31,417 nt of DNA from Sperchopsis tessellata (Eukaryota; Arthropoda; Insecta; Coleoptera; Hydrophilidae), in NCBI GenBank assembly GCA_033557685.1, contig JAWQRN010000324.1:1-31417 (forward strand). The letters run 5' to 3'. How positions within the stretch are numbered: position 1 is the stretch's first letter; each line of letters opens with the position of its first letter. A program made the translations under genes and the position numbers. Below are positions 1 to 10,705 of this stretch, one piece after another. Below the pieces are notes generated by a model that was given only the letters and a program-made list of their open reading frames with translations, ran no database searches and had not been told where the DNA came from.

Positions 1-7
1 TGTCAGA

Positions 8-44
8 GCCTCTACACGGTTTCCACCCGGAAACAACATTCATA
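8..44 (-). repeat. Dispersed 37-bp repeat arm, single copy
   Basis: The sequence starting GCCTCTACACGGTTTCCACC matches the right arm of the hairpin at 19896-19932 with three substitutions over 37 bases, ending CATTCATA against TATTCATA. The sequences beyond the match do not align well, so the shared unit seems to be the arm itself. The partner arm, if there was one, would lie left of the window edge. Identity of the family is unknown to me. It may be a foldback element, a MITE terminus or a short dispersed repeat. Confidence 0.7.
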
Positions 45-289
45 CAGATACTAACCGTGGAAGTCTATTACATTTACATACATATAATATATATTATATT
101 AACCTATTCAGGTAAAAGAAACGAAGTCTGAAAAAGGTACGAACTCTAACTACAGTTACGTAATTAGGGTCTGTTAGTACAATATCAAACAATCTGAAAA
201 TGCGTTTAAAAAAACGAATTTCCAACAAAAAAAACAAAAAAATTTTATAAAATAAAAAAACAATCAAGAACAATAACAAATAGAAAATT

Positions 290-584
290 GCATCGATATA
301 TAACATTTTTAAGCTAAATAAATCTCTCATACTCTCAAATTTAATTTTAGCGGGTGTTTTAGTGGAGCCATATACCATTTGGCTATCAGTCTCTATGTAA
401 TTTATATCCGTTCCATATGAAGATGCATGTCCCGTACAAAAGTATACTTAACGTCTATGTATATTGTATGCTGTTAAAAATCTCGCTTTTTAATTTGTCT
501 TATCGCACTTACATTGTCCACATAAAATACAGGTTTATGTACTCGCACTATGAATTCACTAATCAGCTTTTTAAGCCATAATTG
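290..584 (-). pseudogene. Copia RNase H and C-terminal tail fragment
   Basis: RNase H removes the RNA template during reverse transcription. Minus-strand translation gives QLWLKKLISEF and VFYVDNVSAIRQIKKRDF, matching the Copia WL-x-x-Ll-x-El and DNqsAi blocks with the aspartate retained. After frameshifts come IDVKYTFVRD, related to the KHIDi-yHfiRe block, then INYIETDSQMVYGSTK and KFESMRD, related to the end of the domain (N-x-AD-lTKpL, kF-x-x-LR). The upstream tRPD/HW-x-A part of the domain is missing. An open frame continues to 94, but that extension is AT-rich and looks like chance or LTR-adjacent sequence. Confidence 0.75.
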
Positions 585-609
585 ACAGTGGATGATCGTT
601 CTGTCGTCT

Positions 610-1320
610 ATCCTGCTCGATTGGTGTACTCACGGGTTCCACATAGAACATGTTAAATTGCTTCAGCACTTTTCTCGCATATGTTTTCTGGTGTACTAAG
701 ATTGCACCATCATCATTTCGAACAATTTCAATACCTAAATATCTGGTAACATATTCAGGTATAGTTGTATTAAATTCTTGCTCCTGTAGGGGTTAGCTGG
801 GTATATTATTACTATACATTTATCATTGTAGGGCTCTCTATTACTCTCCCTCTAATTACAAAAATTGTTTAAAATGCTAATTCCAGTAACATGGTACTTA
901 TTTCAGTTCATATAACCATTTCTTTAACTGGCATACTCTATTTATACCATCTTCGTAACCTTCCGGTTGCACCATATATATTTCCCCTTTTAAACCCTCG
1001 AAAACAAAATGCGTCTTTACATCGAATATTTAGTTCCAGTTTTTCACAGTCATCTATACTTAGTACCGTGTGAATGGTATCATATCGCACTATCAGACAT
1101 AAGGTTTTTTAGTACTCTGGCCTTAAAGCAGTCATTTTCTTGATTGCTATGTTTCTTAATATTTTTTATCTTGACTAATTTCCAGCTTCCATATCCTTTA
1201 TGAAGTGAATTTATTCCTCCGTCAATGGACTTTTTCCATTCCAGAAATCCTGGTGAAGTTATAGCTTCTTATGAAATCTCTAGCTCAGTCACTGCCGTTA
1301 AAGCAGCAGGTAGTCCAAAC
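610..1320 (-). pseudogene. Copia reverse transcriptase fragment
   Basis: This is the RNA-dependent DNA polymerase part of the Copia polyprotein. Minus-strand translation shows the pre-RT segment EAITSPGFLEWKKSIDGG, as in the EA-x-x-W-x-x-A-M start of Copia RT. It then shows EIYMVQPEGYEDG and VCQLKKWLYELK, which match the conserved EIYM-QPEGF and LkKsLYGLKQ blocks, and CYWN-HFKQFL. The C-terminal part reads YVTRYLGIEIVRNDDGAILV followed by QKTYARKVLKQFNM and STPIEQD, the usual yfLGiei to tPm stretch. The YVDD active site cannot be found between about 790 and 895, where the sequence is scrambled. Several stops and frameshifts make it non-functional. Confidence 0.85.
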
Positions 1321-2119
1321 TCATTTTCCATAGGTCCACATATGCCGGAGACATAAGCTCCCGGGGATTTTCCGCTCGATTTGCACGTTCATTAAAACTC
1401 TGTCAATGTTTTTTCACATTATCAAATTTATATTTGATGTCCTTAGGTCACAAAAAAATGTTTCACATATTCTTTATTTCGATGTAGAAGTCGTTAATGC
1501 CATAGCGTTTCTCTTTCACTGGCAATATACGCGCTCGACACATTTATGTGCAGTAAAATGTTACATAATTTTCCTACTTGAGCACCAGTTGCGACAATTT
1601 CATATCCAACTCGAAAAGTTCATTGTTGCCTGATTTGATATATGCAACATCGCAGCGGAAATCTAAAACGAGTTTTTGCTCAATATTGGTACATGTAGCA
1701 CAATGTACACTGTGCTCGATAACCATCTTCACTAACGTACATGTTTTATTTTATGTTACCATACACATACCAATGGTACCTAATTCTTGCCAAATACCAA
1801 CAAAAAAGTAGCTGTTTCCAAAATTGTATATGTAATTTACTCCCTTCTGTTGCACATATAATCCGACGGACCCGAATACTAGTGATCCACTCATTATCAC
1901 CAAACCGTTGCCACCGATGAACGCACGATTTTCAATACATATGTCACTGCGAATTGGATACTTCTTCTTAAAATGTTCTATGGATCCGTACGTAAAACAT
2001 CCAAAGCTATCTTTCTTTATTTAACCGTGGTCGCCACACAATGAAACAGGTCAGCAGAAAATTGGCTTGTTTTTACACTAACCTTTGAGAACTAGGCCGT
2101 GGTTTCTTTCTTCAGCTTA

Positions 2120-2290
2120 TTGTTTTATGAAATAAGGTTATCTACAATTTCTCTTGCAGTATCTGCATACTCCTACGCACTGTGAAAATTATTGTAATTG
2201 GGTGGTAACATTGAAAGTATTTGTTTTATGATGTTTATTCATTTTACTCGTTAAATGCTCAAAACGAGTAATATGTTGGGCAATTTCACC
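2120..2290 (-). pseudogene. Copia Gag fragment
   Basis: Gag packages element RNA into cytoplasmic particles. On the minus strand the translation gives EIAQHITRFEHLTSKM, followed after a frameshift by MLSMLPPNYNNFHSA, a stop, then DTAREIVDNLIS. This follows the UBN2/Copia Gag layout, in which an i-x-hi-x-rF-x-x-L helix precedes the L-x-sLP-x-x-Y segment. The zinc knuckle lies further on at 1953-2013, reading FGCFTYGSIEHFKKKYP. It is a decayed CX2CX4HX4C motif in which only the first cysteine and the histidine remain clear. Confidence 0.7.
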
Positions 2291-2403
2291 AGATGGAACC
2301 CACTTAAACTCCTAAAACTCTCGTTGCACTAACGATAAACTTTGGTCTGATTTGAGTTTAAACACACTGTGCAACTTAATACACATAGTTAAATAGAAAC
2401 AGG

Positions 2404-2475
2404 ATGTTCCACAAAATTTTTATTATAAACTTAGCGACCGGTTTCGACCATTCAGGTCATCATCAAGCTGAACGT
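2404..2475 (-). repeat. Retroposon-like tail motif with short stem, minus strand
   Basis: On the minus strand this reads CTTGATGATGACC, loop TGAAT, GGTCGAAACCGGTCGC, then an AT-rich run and TTTTGTGGAACATCC. GACC and GGTC form a four-base-pair stem before GAAACCGG. From memory, a similar GATGATGACC to GAAACCGGTCGC string recurs in arthropod interspersed repeats. I cannot assign the family. No coding sequence is recognisable in the adjoining 2476-2930 segment, which may be its body. Confidence 0.45.
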
Positions 2476-2929
2476 GCGTTCTTGCGTTCTGGGCCCAGAA
2501 ATCAGTTAAGTCTTACATTACTGTTTTATCATCTTTCTAAATACAAATTCCCTAGGATAACCATAATCTGTCTGCTCTTCACATTCTAGTATTTCCTTAT
2601 TTTAGGTTATCATTTTGGCTATCACATAATTTATCTTAGTGCTTGGAGTTTGAATGCAAATATCGGCCAGCATGGGTAAGTTTATTAAGGACCAATTCCA
2701 ATCACTTTGGAACAGGATATATTTTTGTGATCAGGTAAAATCCTCCTCGGCTGGAATTGGAGCCAATAATTGCACAGACCACAAGTTCCCAAGGATGTCA
2801 ATGTCATCAATCCTTCGTTATTGTAGATTGACTATGACACCAAAGAAGGAATCTATCCTCCTGACACCAATTACATTGCAAACTTTATACTGGTTTCATA
2901 TGAGACACTATATGCTACAAATGTAATAT

Positions 2930-4235
2930 AAGCAAAGTAGTGAGGCTACATATTTAGTTATGTATTTTACCTTTCGCACAATCTTTCTTTAATCTTCTCT
3001 GAAGAAGCTACTATGTAAGTGCTTGCGGTGATACCGTAGATAAGCGAAATAATTTTTGGAATAATTTGTTATTTACTGGGAAATTCCATTATGGTTTATT
3101 GGGTGTACAAGACTATATCTTTAGCCAGCATTTTAGAATACTGAACTTTTATTGCAGAAAATATATTTGTGAGAGTCAGGGGTTGGGAGAATCACTGGTG
3201 TATACTGTTAGTATGTGTTTTATATTTGGTTTGTAGACAATCTAATTGCGGTTGGAGATTTAGTACATATTGCAGCCTACATGTATGAGTTTTCTTAAGG
3301 GCCCAGGATAGGTTCTTTGTATGGGATAAAAACTGTAATTAAGGGAGGGTGGCAATGTCATCAATCTAAGTATTGATCCCTATATATATATATATATATA
3401 TATAGTTAATAGCAAGTATTAAACCGCGGCTGCAAGATTAGCGCAATTCGTAAAATTTAGAACACATGTTTTAAGGCCCTTTTTTATTTTAAATTTAGTG
3501 TTAAAATGTTGCAGTGTGTACAGGTGAAAATATCGCTCTTTGTTTCATATTCATCAACTTACGTATTAAGTATTACAAAGGATGGAAATATACCTTTGAA
3601 AAATAAAATGTCTAAAATAAGTCATTATTTATTACATTCCATAGCATGAAATTGTTTTCATTTTTCTAAGCTACTGGAATGTATTCAAAATTGTTAATGT
3701 TGGAAATATTTATTCTCAAAGCATTGTTACATGCTAGGCTTTTCGTGACCTTTAGTTATTCATTGTCCAATAGCTGTAACATTTTTATATTATTTTCGGG
3801 CATTTAGCCTAAGTATAACTATATATCCATCATTCATGGTGTAATGTCTTGTAGGAAAAGGGAGAGTCAAGTTTTTTATGGGTTAATTCAATAACAAAAA
3901 ACAACTGTAAAGTTAATTTTACATAGTAGGGAATCCTCATATAAATTTAAACTCACATATTGGCTCTCAAATATTTCCAAGATAAATAGTAAATAGAAAG
4001 TTTTTCGAGAATTAAAACTATACCGAGTAAGTTTCTATTTTTCCCATTGATAATTCAGATTCGAGAGTAATGAGAAAATCGATTACGGGAAAGGTTACAT
4101 TTTTCTACATTGCCTTATCTTGGAATAAAAAATCAATGATAGATAACTGTCAGATTCTGTGCCTTTTCATCTTGTACTAGTAATTAATTAAAAAAATAAG
4201 TTAATACATAAAGTTACTAGAGAGGAACCAAGCAG
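2930..4235. other. AT-rich intergenic stretch, no recognised content
   Basis: I see no coding, RNA or transposon signature here apart from a (TA)n microsatellite. Open frames are short and low in complexity. Confidence 0.5.
3381..3404. repeat. (TA)12 microsatellite
   Basis: An uninterrupted run of TA dinucleotides. Confidence 0.98.
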
Positions 4236-4970
4236 AGGGGAAAAGTCGAGAATTGACTTCATATTGGTAGAGAGAGTAAATAGGAAAATGTTATCAATGT
4301 CAGTGTCAAGAGGGTATATGCAATATAAAGTGATCACTACCTAGTTGTGGCCAAAATAAAAAAAGTCGGATTAGAGGAATACAAGAAAGCTACAGAAATG
4401 ACAATCAGAGCAAATCATGAAACCACAAGATCATACAAACTAAATGACAAAAAGAGGGCCAGGGAGTATGAGGAAATCGTAAACAAAGAAATGGAGGATA
4501 TATTAGAAAACTTTTGTGATACGGAAATTGAACAAAAATTTAAAGCTTTAAATGAGAGCATTTTAACGGCAGCGGAAAGAATGTGTGGCTTAACTAAGAT
4601 AAATAAGAATAAGAAACAAATTGCACAGTGGACTGTGGAAATAATGAAACAGACACAGATGAAAAAGGAGAAGTGGAGAAGTATCTAAATAGTAGAAAAG
4701 AGAAAGATTATGAGATATATAAAGAACAAAGAAGTACAGTTAAAACTTAGTAGTGGGAGAAAAAGAGAAGACATGGAGAGAATTTGGTAAAACATTAGAG
4801 AAGGGCAGTAGTAGAAATCATAAACTGTTATATAAAGTAATAAAGAACCTAAGAAATCATGAAAAAAATATATTTTTTATTATTATTTTTCATTATATCC
4901 CAAAAGTGAATTTATCAGTGGAAAATGTAAATAGATTATTGGTTGTAGTTTTAATACTGAACAAATAATC
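4236..4970 (+). pseudogene. Non-LTR retrotransposon fragment: endonuclease end and linker to RT
   Basis: This LINE fragment covers the last part of the apurinic-type endonuclease domain and the linker before reverse transcriptase. The translation gives SRIDFILVER (the conserved RIDyil strand) and, one frameshift later, SDHYLVVAKIK, which contains the catalytic SDH of the endonuclease. An open frame then runs from about 4340 to 4688 with a charged helical linker (EYKKATEMTI, KKQIAQWT, MKKEKWRS). After stops, KTWREFGKTLE and HKLLYKVIKNLR follow, the last linker block before the RT domain. The RT itself is absent downstream, so the copy is truncated there. The style suits the L2/CR1/RTE-like LINEs of arthropods; the clade is uncertain. 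It may be the same family as the RT at 22836-24175. Confidence 0.8.
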
Positions 4971-7439
4971 TCCTTGCTACATTTATCTTAAACAAACTGG
5001 GAAGCTAATATTTACAGAAATTTAATTATACATGGGAATTCCTTATGTCCCAAAATTAATGTTCACACTGTAAGTAGCCACGTAGAACTATTAGAAAATA
5101 CATGTATTTTCTAAAACAAAGAGCGGCATAGAAAAACTACTTTTTGCAAACATAAAATTAATTACCACTGTACCCAAAAACAAGTTTATGAAGTTAAAAC
5201 AGATTTCCTAATATCATAAACACGAATTACTAGGTATAATTTTAACAAGTATTATATATTGTCATAATGTGCTGCAGCATAACCAATAATCCATTAAAAT
5301 ATAGTTTTCATAACAGCAAATTGGAGCTAAGTCTGCTTAACACATTTAAGCAGTAAATGCATTTAATTCTGGTTTATGGAATTTTGCCAGCCCAACAATA
5401 TTTCAGCTTTATTGCAGAGACAATTTGTAACCATTAAATTCAAGGCCCATAAATTTAAGACAATTGCAATGAAAATAACTAACACTAAGACAGAGACGAC
5501 GATGTGAAGGTACGATTTGGAGCGTCTCCAGAATAATACTGTAAAAAATTCAAGTAGTAATTCTACTACTATTACAAAATTCAAGAAGACGGAAAGAAAA
5601 CAACGAAAATACTTTGATACTCTCAAAGAGAACGTAACAAATACTGTTTGACTTTTGTCTTATTTCCCATATGAAAATGTAAGACGGTGGCGTATTTCCT
5701 TCTACGCTTTCCTAATTCGTTTTCACGAGGAAATCTCTTAACCCCTATTCGGTCCTACATATATATTCAGTAAAATTTCACACGTGGTTTTCACATATGC
5801 CGCGGGTGAAAACAGGATTTTATAGTAAATGTATTAGAAACTGAATTCAATTGACAGTGGAAAATCCCTCAAAATAGAATGTCTTTGCCGAAGTGTATTC
5901 CGTACACTTGAGGGATCGATTGCTTTTTTAGGAGACAGCGTGTAGCTTGTTCAATACCTTATTAACGTTTTTTGTTTATTTCCAAAGAATATACATCGAA
6001 GCATGTATTTGCCGCTAAGAAAATCTCATCACATAAAAAAAGCTGGTGCTCTGATTAAATCTTAAATACAATATATTCATTTTAGCACGTTGTATTCTGT
6101 ATCAAGATTAAATACTATTTATATTTTCAATCAATTTAAATCACGTAGAGGGCACATGAAAAAGAGTAAAAACTTGAAAAAGAGTCTGATGATCGCAGAT
6201 GCGAAAATAAATTATTTTCCTAGATTAATCATATTCACTTAAATCTCGTATACGGTTTATTAAACACGTATAGTTTCTAAAAACGAAGCAAAGTTGTATA
6301 TTTATGACTGCTGAAAAAGATGCAGTTACAGTGAGTACAAAACGCAGGGTAGGTTATTTTACTCCTTTTGCATTAAAATTATACAAAAAAAAATATAGAC
6401 AAAAATTTAAAAAGTGTATATAATAAATATATACACAATCAAACAAATTAGATGGAAGTTAGAAATTCCGTTTGAAACAAAGATATTATTTTAAATGAGT
6501 TACCGTCACTTGTAAAAAAAAGGGTTAGATTATTTTTTCGTAGATTTGTCCTACCCAAATGCTAATTGTTTCAGCTGCATATCCACCCTTCGATAATAAT
6601 GAAGGAAAGAAGAAGCTTTTCACAATTAAATAAGTTCGTTATAAATTTGTCATCTCACACGTTAACACCTACATATTATTATCTTTCTTCAAATGATGAC
6701 ATTTTCGCTTCACCACCTAAACGATTTCCTGCTGAAACCATAATTTCCAATATGGAAAGAGACATATCCGATAGAATTTGAATATAGAACTACACTGCCC
6801 AATTACAATTTGAACAAAGGAACATAAAAGCAATGAGTCGAATTTGTGTCATAGTAGTTAATAAAAACAGCACTACCGTTGTTATAGATACTCAGATATA
6901 TAATCTCAAGGTTTTCTTATGGATATATGAAGGTGATGATTTTCGAGAATCTTCCCGCATATGTATTTGTTTCTTCTAAGAATAACGAGCTTATTGATAA
7001 GCTTTTGGCTGGTAGCCTTCGGCGAAAGTCAAATCTAATAACTCTGAAGCATTGTAAATAACTGACATGGATCAGTTGTGTGTGTATATGTGACTTTATA
7101 TGCTCGGCGGGTCAGTCTTGCGATGTGATTGATGCGTTCAGTCGATGGTCATCTTAAAGCACGTCATATTGACGTGATGGGTCATTACGGCTGATAATCG
7201 GTCTGCCGATAACTGGTGGTAAAGTGTGTGGTAAACGTACTTCATATCACGTTTATTGAGACAATCAGGCTCTTCTCTATTTCGAGGGCTTCCCATAAAG
7301 TTAAGTATTTTTTCAATCCTACTATGTTAAACTTAAACACGTGAATTTTCCAATCCCTTGTATCAGTTGGGGAAAACTATTTTCTTCAGGCTTTTCATTT
7401 CTTTGTAAAGGTATTCTGTGTTAGACAAGCACACTTAAA
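4971..7439. other. AT-rich stretch without recognised genes
   Basis: No homology is recognisable. An 87-codon minus-strand frame at 5363-5626 encodes a very hydrophobic peptide, but the low complexity and the lack of motifs make it unconvincing. The patch from about 7000 to 7290 is less AT-rich than its surroundings and contains GATAATCGGTCTGCCGATAA, but I cannot identify it. Confidence 0.45.
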
Positions 7440-8030
7440 GATATTACCTGATAAACCGTCAGACTAGCTGATAATTTAAAAGTGTAGTAACTTTGCAAAA
7501 CACTTTTAACTATTATGTAAAAAGATGTATTTTCCAAAATTCAGAAGAGATGCCAAAATGGCGCTAAACGTTAATTGAAGCCAATGTACAAGTCTAATAG
7601 TCACTCTTTAAATTATTGCCTGATAAGCCATTAGGCTATTCGATAATTTCAAAAAGAATTGCACACATATTCGTTAAAAAGTAACTTCTAAAAACCAGGG
7701 AAGTTTCCACCATCAACCCAGTCTTAAATTGAACCCAGGTCAAAAGCCTAACAAACACATATAAAATTATTGCCTAACATTACAAGGCTAAAAAATGTGT
7801 TTCTTAGACACCAGATGAGATGTCACGATGAAACCAATCTAAATAGTCTCATGAGCACAACAAAAATTGTTCACTGGCAAGGCGCCAGACTAATCAATAA
7901 TTTCCAAAAAAACTTTATACATAGGATTGGAAAAAAAACTAATATCTCAAAAACAAAGTTCAAGCTGAAACTAAGACAACTATACCTAGAATTGCTTCCT
8001 GAGATGCTGTCAAAATTTTTTTAGTAATTA
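7440..8030 (+). repeat. Degenerate tandem repeat array, direct-orientation half
   Basis: Units share a core of the form GCCTGATAAGCC-n-TCAGGCTA followed by TCGATAATTTCC, ACTTTGCACATAGGAT, CTCAAAAA, GAGATGCCAAAA and an AAACTAAG-like end. Core copies start near 7446, 7618, 7772 and 7874, so the spacings are about 172, 154 and 102 bases; the third unit is shortened. GCCTGA and TCAGGC in the core are self-complementary and could form a short hairpin in each unit. The units are strongly diverged. The best match is between 7890-7975 and the inverted unit at 8205-8320. Confidence 0.75.
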
Positions 8031-8510
8031 ATCTCTTAAAAAGAACGTGCTAAGATGAATATTCATAGTAAATGTAACAAAACTAATTTTTTTCAGAACT
8101 AATGTGTAAAGTAGTTTGGAAATTAATCGATTTCTTAAATTTTCGACTAGCCTGACGGCTTGTAAGTAAATTGTTTTAGGTGTGTTTGTCAGACTGTTTC
8201 TTAGCTTCAAGTTCAGTTATGCTTTGTTTTATCATCTCCTATGATTTTTGAGGGAAAAGTTCTTCCCATCCTATGTGCAAAGTTTTATGGAAATTTGCAA
8301 ATTTCTTAAACTATATACATGCCTGAGGGCTTGTCAGGCAATCAGTTGAAATGTGCTTCTTAGGATCTTGCTTAGGCTATAATTTCAGCTTAGTTTAATC
8401 TTGGCATTTTCTTTGGTTTCTGAGAAATTAATATTTCTGAATCTATGTATAAAGTTCCGTCGAAATTTACGTTTTTATTTTTAATTATCGACTAATTTGA
8501 TGGATGTGTT
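8031..8510 (-). repeat. Same tandem repeat array, inverted half
   Basis: Reverse-complement copies of the unit described at 7440-8030 have cores ending near 8167, 8339 and 8510, again about 170 bases apart. The core GCCTGAGGGCTTGTCAGGC at 8321-8339 is the best preserved hairpin. Direct and inverted halves meet near 8030, so the whole 1.07-kb structure is an imperfect inverted repeat built from tandem units. It could be a satellite array broken by an inversion, or the core of a foldback-type transposon. Confidence 0.75.
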
Positions 8511-10124
8511 AATAGTACAGATGAGTTTCCCTTGCCATATTTCTAATAACGTCCAATTTTCAGGAACCGAGCTATTTCAACGTAAGTACCTGTTGAATTC
8601 CACACGCAGCCCTCTATTAGCTCAGACACAAGCCGCTATTTTCACAGGCGTAAATTTGTATTCTCACTCATTGCTGCCAGATTTCGAAACGAACCAATTA
8701 TGTCACATTACTATGTTATTTATAAAAGTAGTATCAAATAATAGTATTACTGTTATATCGAATGCAAAATTTCAAGTTGGGAATGATACCGTAAGAATTA
8801 TAATACCTGTAAATTATATTTTAAGCTCTAAAATTGGATGGAGTATTAAACATGATTTTCTTCGATGAATTTAGCGTGGCTAATTTTTAAGTAACCAACT
8901 AACTATTATTGCCTAAAGACATAAATAAATAATGTGGTTAGCATACGTATAACAAATTGAACTGCCACAAATTAATTGTGTCCATTATAAATTGCTTGGA
9001 ACACAATGAAGCGACGATGAAGGTAAATAAATAAGATTACAAAAAGTAAGTAGCACATACATCTTCCCTTAATTTCGCTTTTTATTGGTCTTGTTGCGCC
9101 TTCTTAGTTCTCGGAGGTAACGAGTCGTGCAATCTCTCGCGTTCACGCGTAGTTTGATAACGACAGTTTGTAATTTATGTTCGTTTTGGGTTATAACGTC
9201 AAGTGTCCTGGCGATTTAGCTTATATATCTCGACTCCTGTCTCTATGAATAGCGTTAACGATTTATGAAAGCGACGATACAATGTATAAACATATCTTCG
9301 GTTTGGATTATAATACTGAGAAAGTTGTTAGGGTAGTCCACGTTGAAATTTATGAGATGGCGCCCAACAATAGGCTGTAGATGCCGAAATTTTCCATATA
9401 TTAACATAATATTTCATATGCATATATATTAAAGGATTTGCTGAAAGAAAAATAATAAAATATAAATGAAATTCTGAAGTATATATCATTGAAAATGTGA
9501 TACGGTGTTTCAGCGTTGTCAGTGGAGTAGATGCTATATTAAAACATTTATAACATAACGTCTAAACAATTTTTCCTTTGTGTACGCTTCCTACATACAA
9601 GGTGTCATAATGATAGAATAAATTGACTTTGTCTATCGAATTTATTATATCTGCATGAATCTCTAAAGGTCTGTGATTACTTACAATACTAGATAATATA
9701 CACTTTTAGTGAAATAAGGTAAATTGCTTGTGACATATGTAATAAAATAGTTATATTAACTAACATACTCGCTGTAATAATTAAATACCTGAGAATAAAA
9801 ATTTATCCAGCCATATAATACAACCCCCGAGTATTTGTAAGAATTCATCTGTATTAATATAGTATACTATTAAATAGTACCTGTATTCAGTAGTAATGTA
9901 ATATATGATTTTAAAATCTAAAGTCAGCACTGGTGCAAAGGGCATACCATCTTTATATTAAAAAGAGTGGCGTTATGTATGTTTGATCCTGTGTGTCACA
10001 TGGTAGGTAATCCTGGCAATGTTGCTAGTTATAGACTCATAGCTTTTTTCAAGTCTATGAGACAGCTGCCTCTAAACGAATATTGATTCTTTTTTTGCGT
10101 TTTTCCATGTTCATAGTCTTCTAA
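8511..10124. other. Stretch without recognised genes
   Basis: A 123-codon plus-strand frame at 8497-8868 begins inside the last satellite unit and has no motif I recognise. The patch from about 9085 to 9260 is richer in CG and contains TCTCGCGTTCACGCG; its origin is unknown. Nothing else is supported. Confidence 0.4.
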
Positions 10125-10330
10125 AGGTCAAACTTGGTAAATACGGCCTGAGGAGCCGATCTCTGGAGTTGGTGTCATCTTTTTTGTTTGGACGTAAGCA
10201 ACGTAGTCGTTCTTTGCGATAACGTTTCCTCGGGAAAACGTGAGTTCATAGGGAGTTCCCAGGGCAATATTTTAAGGCCACTGCTGTTTGTGATATTTAT
10301 GAACGACATTATGAAAGAGTAGTTTCATTT
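10125..10330 (+). pseudogene. Jockey/CR1-like reverse transcriptase scrap
   Basis: This is a short remnant of a non-LTR reverse transcriptase. In one frame it reads LLKVKLGKYGLRSRSLELVS followed by SFLFGRKQRS, matching the LL-x-KL-x-yG-rg and SyL-x-xRkQ blocks. One frameshift later it reads GSSQGNILRPLLFVIFMNDI, the RT motif normally written GVPQGS-LGPLLF-ifiNDi, with P changed to S and the second G to R. The YADD motif is not found downstream. Two stops lie between the blocks, so it is dead. Confidence 0.75.
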
Positions 10331-10611
10331 GAACGGCTTTTGCCGCAATGAGAGGAAGACTGACTCCGTTTTGTTTAATAAGCTAAACCATCACGATTAT
10401 GATAGACCTCTAGAGATTACTTTCGTTCACATCTGTCTGTGCCAATCAGTGTGAAATGTGTCAGTATTTTCCTTTATGAGCAACTCGACTAGAGGTAGTA
10501 CATTGAAGAAACTTCACAGAAGGTAACATAATATCTGTTATGTATGAGAGTACTAAAAATACCTATTGATTGATCTTCTTCAAACTGTCTACAATGCTCA
10601 CGTCTATTCCC

Positions 10612-10636
10612 ATATATATATATATATATATATATA
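10612..10636. repeat. (AT)n microsatellite
   Basis: An uninterrupted AT run. A second run starts 36 bases further on. Confidence 0.98.
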
Positions 10637-10668
10637 GTACCCACGAGTAATGGCAAGAATCATTTTGA

Positions 10669-10672
<4 letters not shown>

Positions 10673-10702
<30 letters not shown>
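10673..10702. repeat. (AT)15 microsatellite
   Basis: An uninterrupted AT run paired with the one at 10612-10636. Confidence 0.98.

Positions 10703-10705
<3 letters not shown>

Larger units (their letters stand above)
94..2320 (-). mobile_element. Degenerate Copia (Ty1/copia) LTR retrotransposon, minus strand
   Basis: Read on the minus strand, pieces of a Copia polyprotein occur in the normal order: Gag (about 2290 to 2120), zinc knuckle (about 2013 to 1953), integrase-RT junction (about 1320 to 1080), reverse transcriptase (about 1017 to 610) and RNase H with its tail (about 584 to 290). Every piece is broken by stops and frameshifts. The integrase core between about 1950 and 1330 is not recognisable. 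The segment joining RT to RNase H is missing near 584-610. I could not identify LTRs, so the ends are approximate. The element is dead and probably old. Family assignment is strong from the order and motifs; the outer limits are uncertain. Confidence 0.85.

Noticed and set aside
2430..2470. Hammerhead ribozyme core on the minus strand (TGATGA, stem, GAAA), as known in Penelope-like elements
   Set aside because: The CUGANGA box is not directly followed by a stem that closes onto GAAA: GACC/GGTC leaves extra bases and the first box base is changed. The motif at 17043-17096 fails in the same way.
2654..2926. 90-codon plus-strand frame as a gene
   Set aside because: No motif, and it lies beside a repeat tail. 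It is probably non-coding repeat body.
5363..5626. Hydrophobic 87-residue minus-strand protein
   Set aside because: The hydrophobicity follows from T-rich codons on that strand. There are no family motifs and no supporting context.
8497..8868. 123-codon open frame on the plus strand as a gene
   Set aside because: It starts inside a satellite unit, has no recognisable motif, and a frame of this length is expected by chance in a 31-kb window. A TTTCAG and a GTAAGT flank 18 bases near 8564-8587 but do not make a convincing exon.
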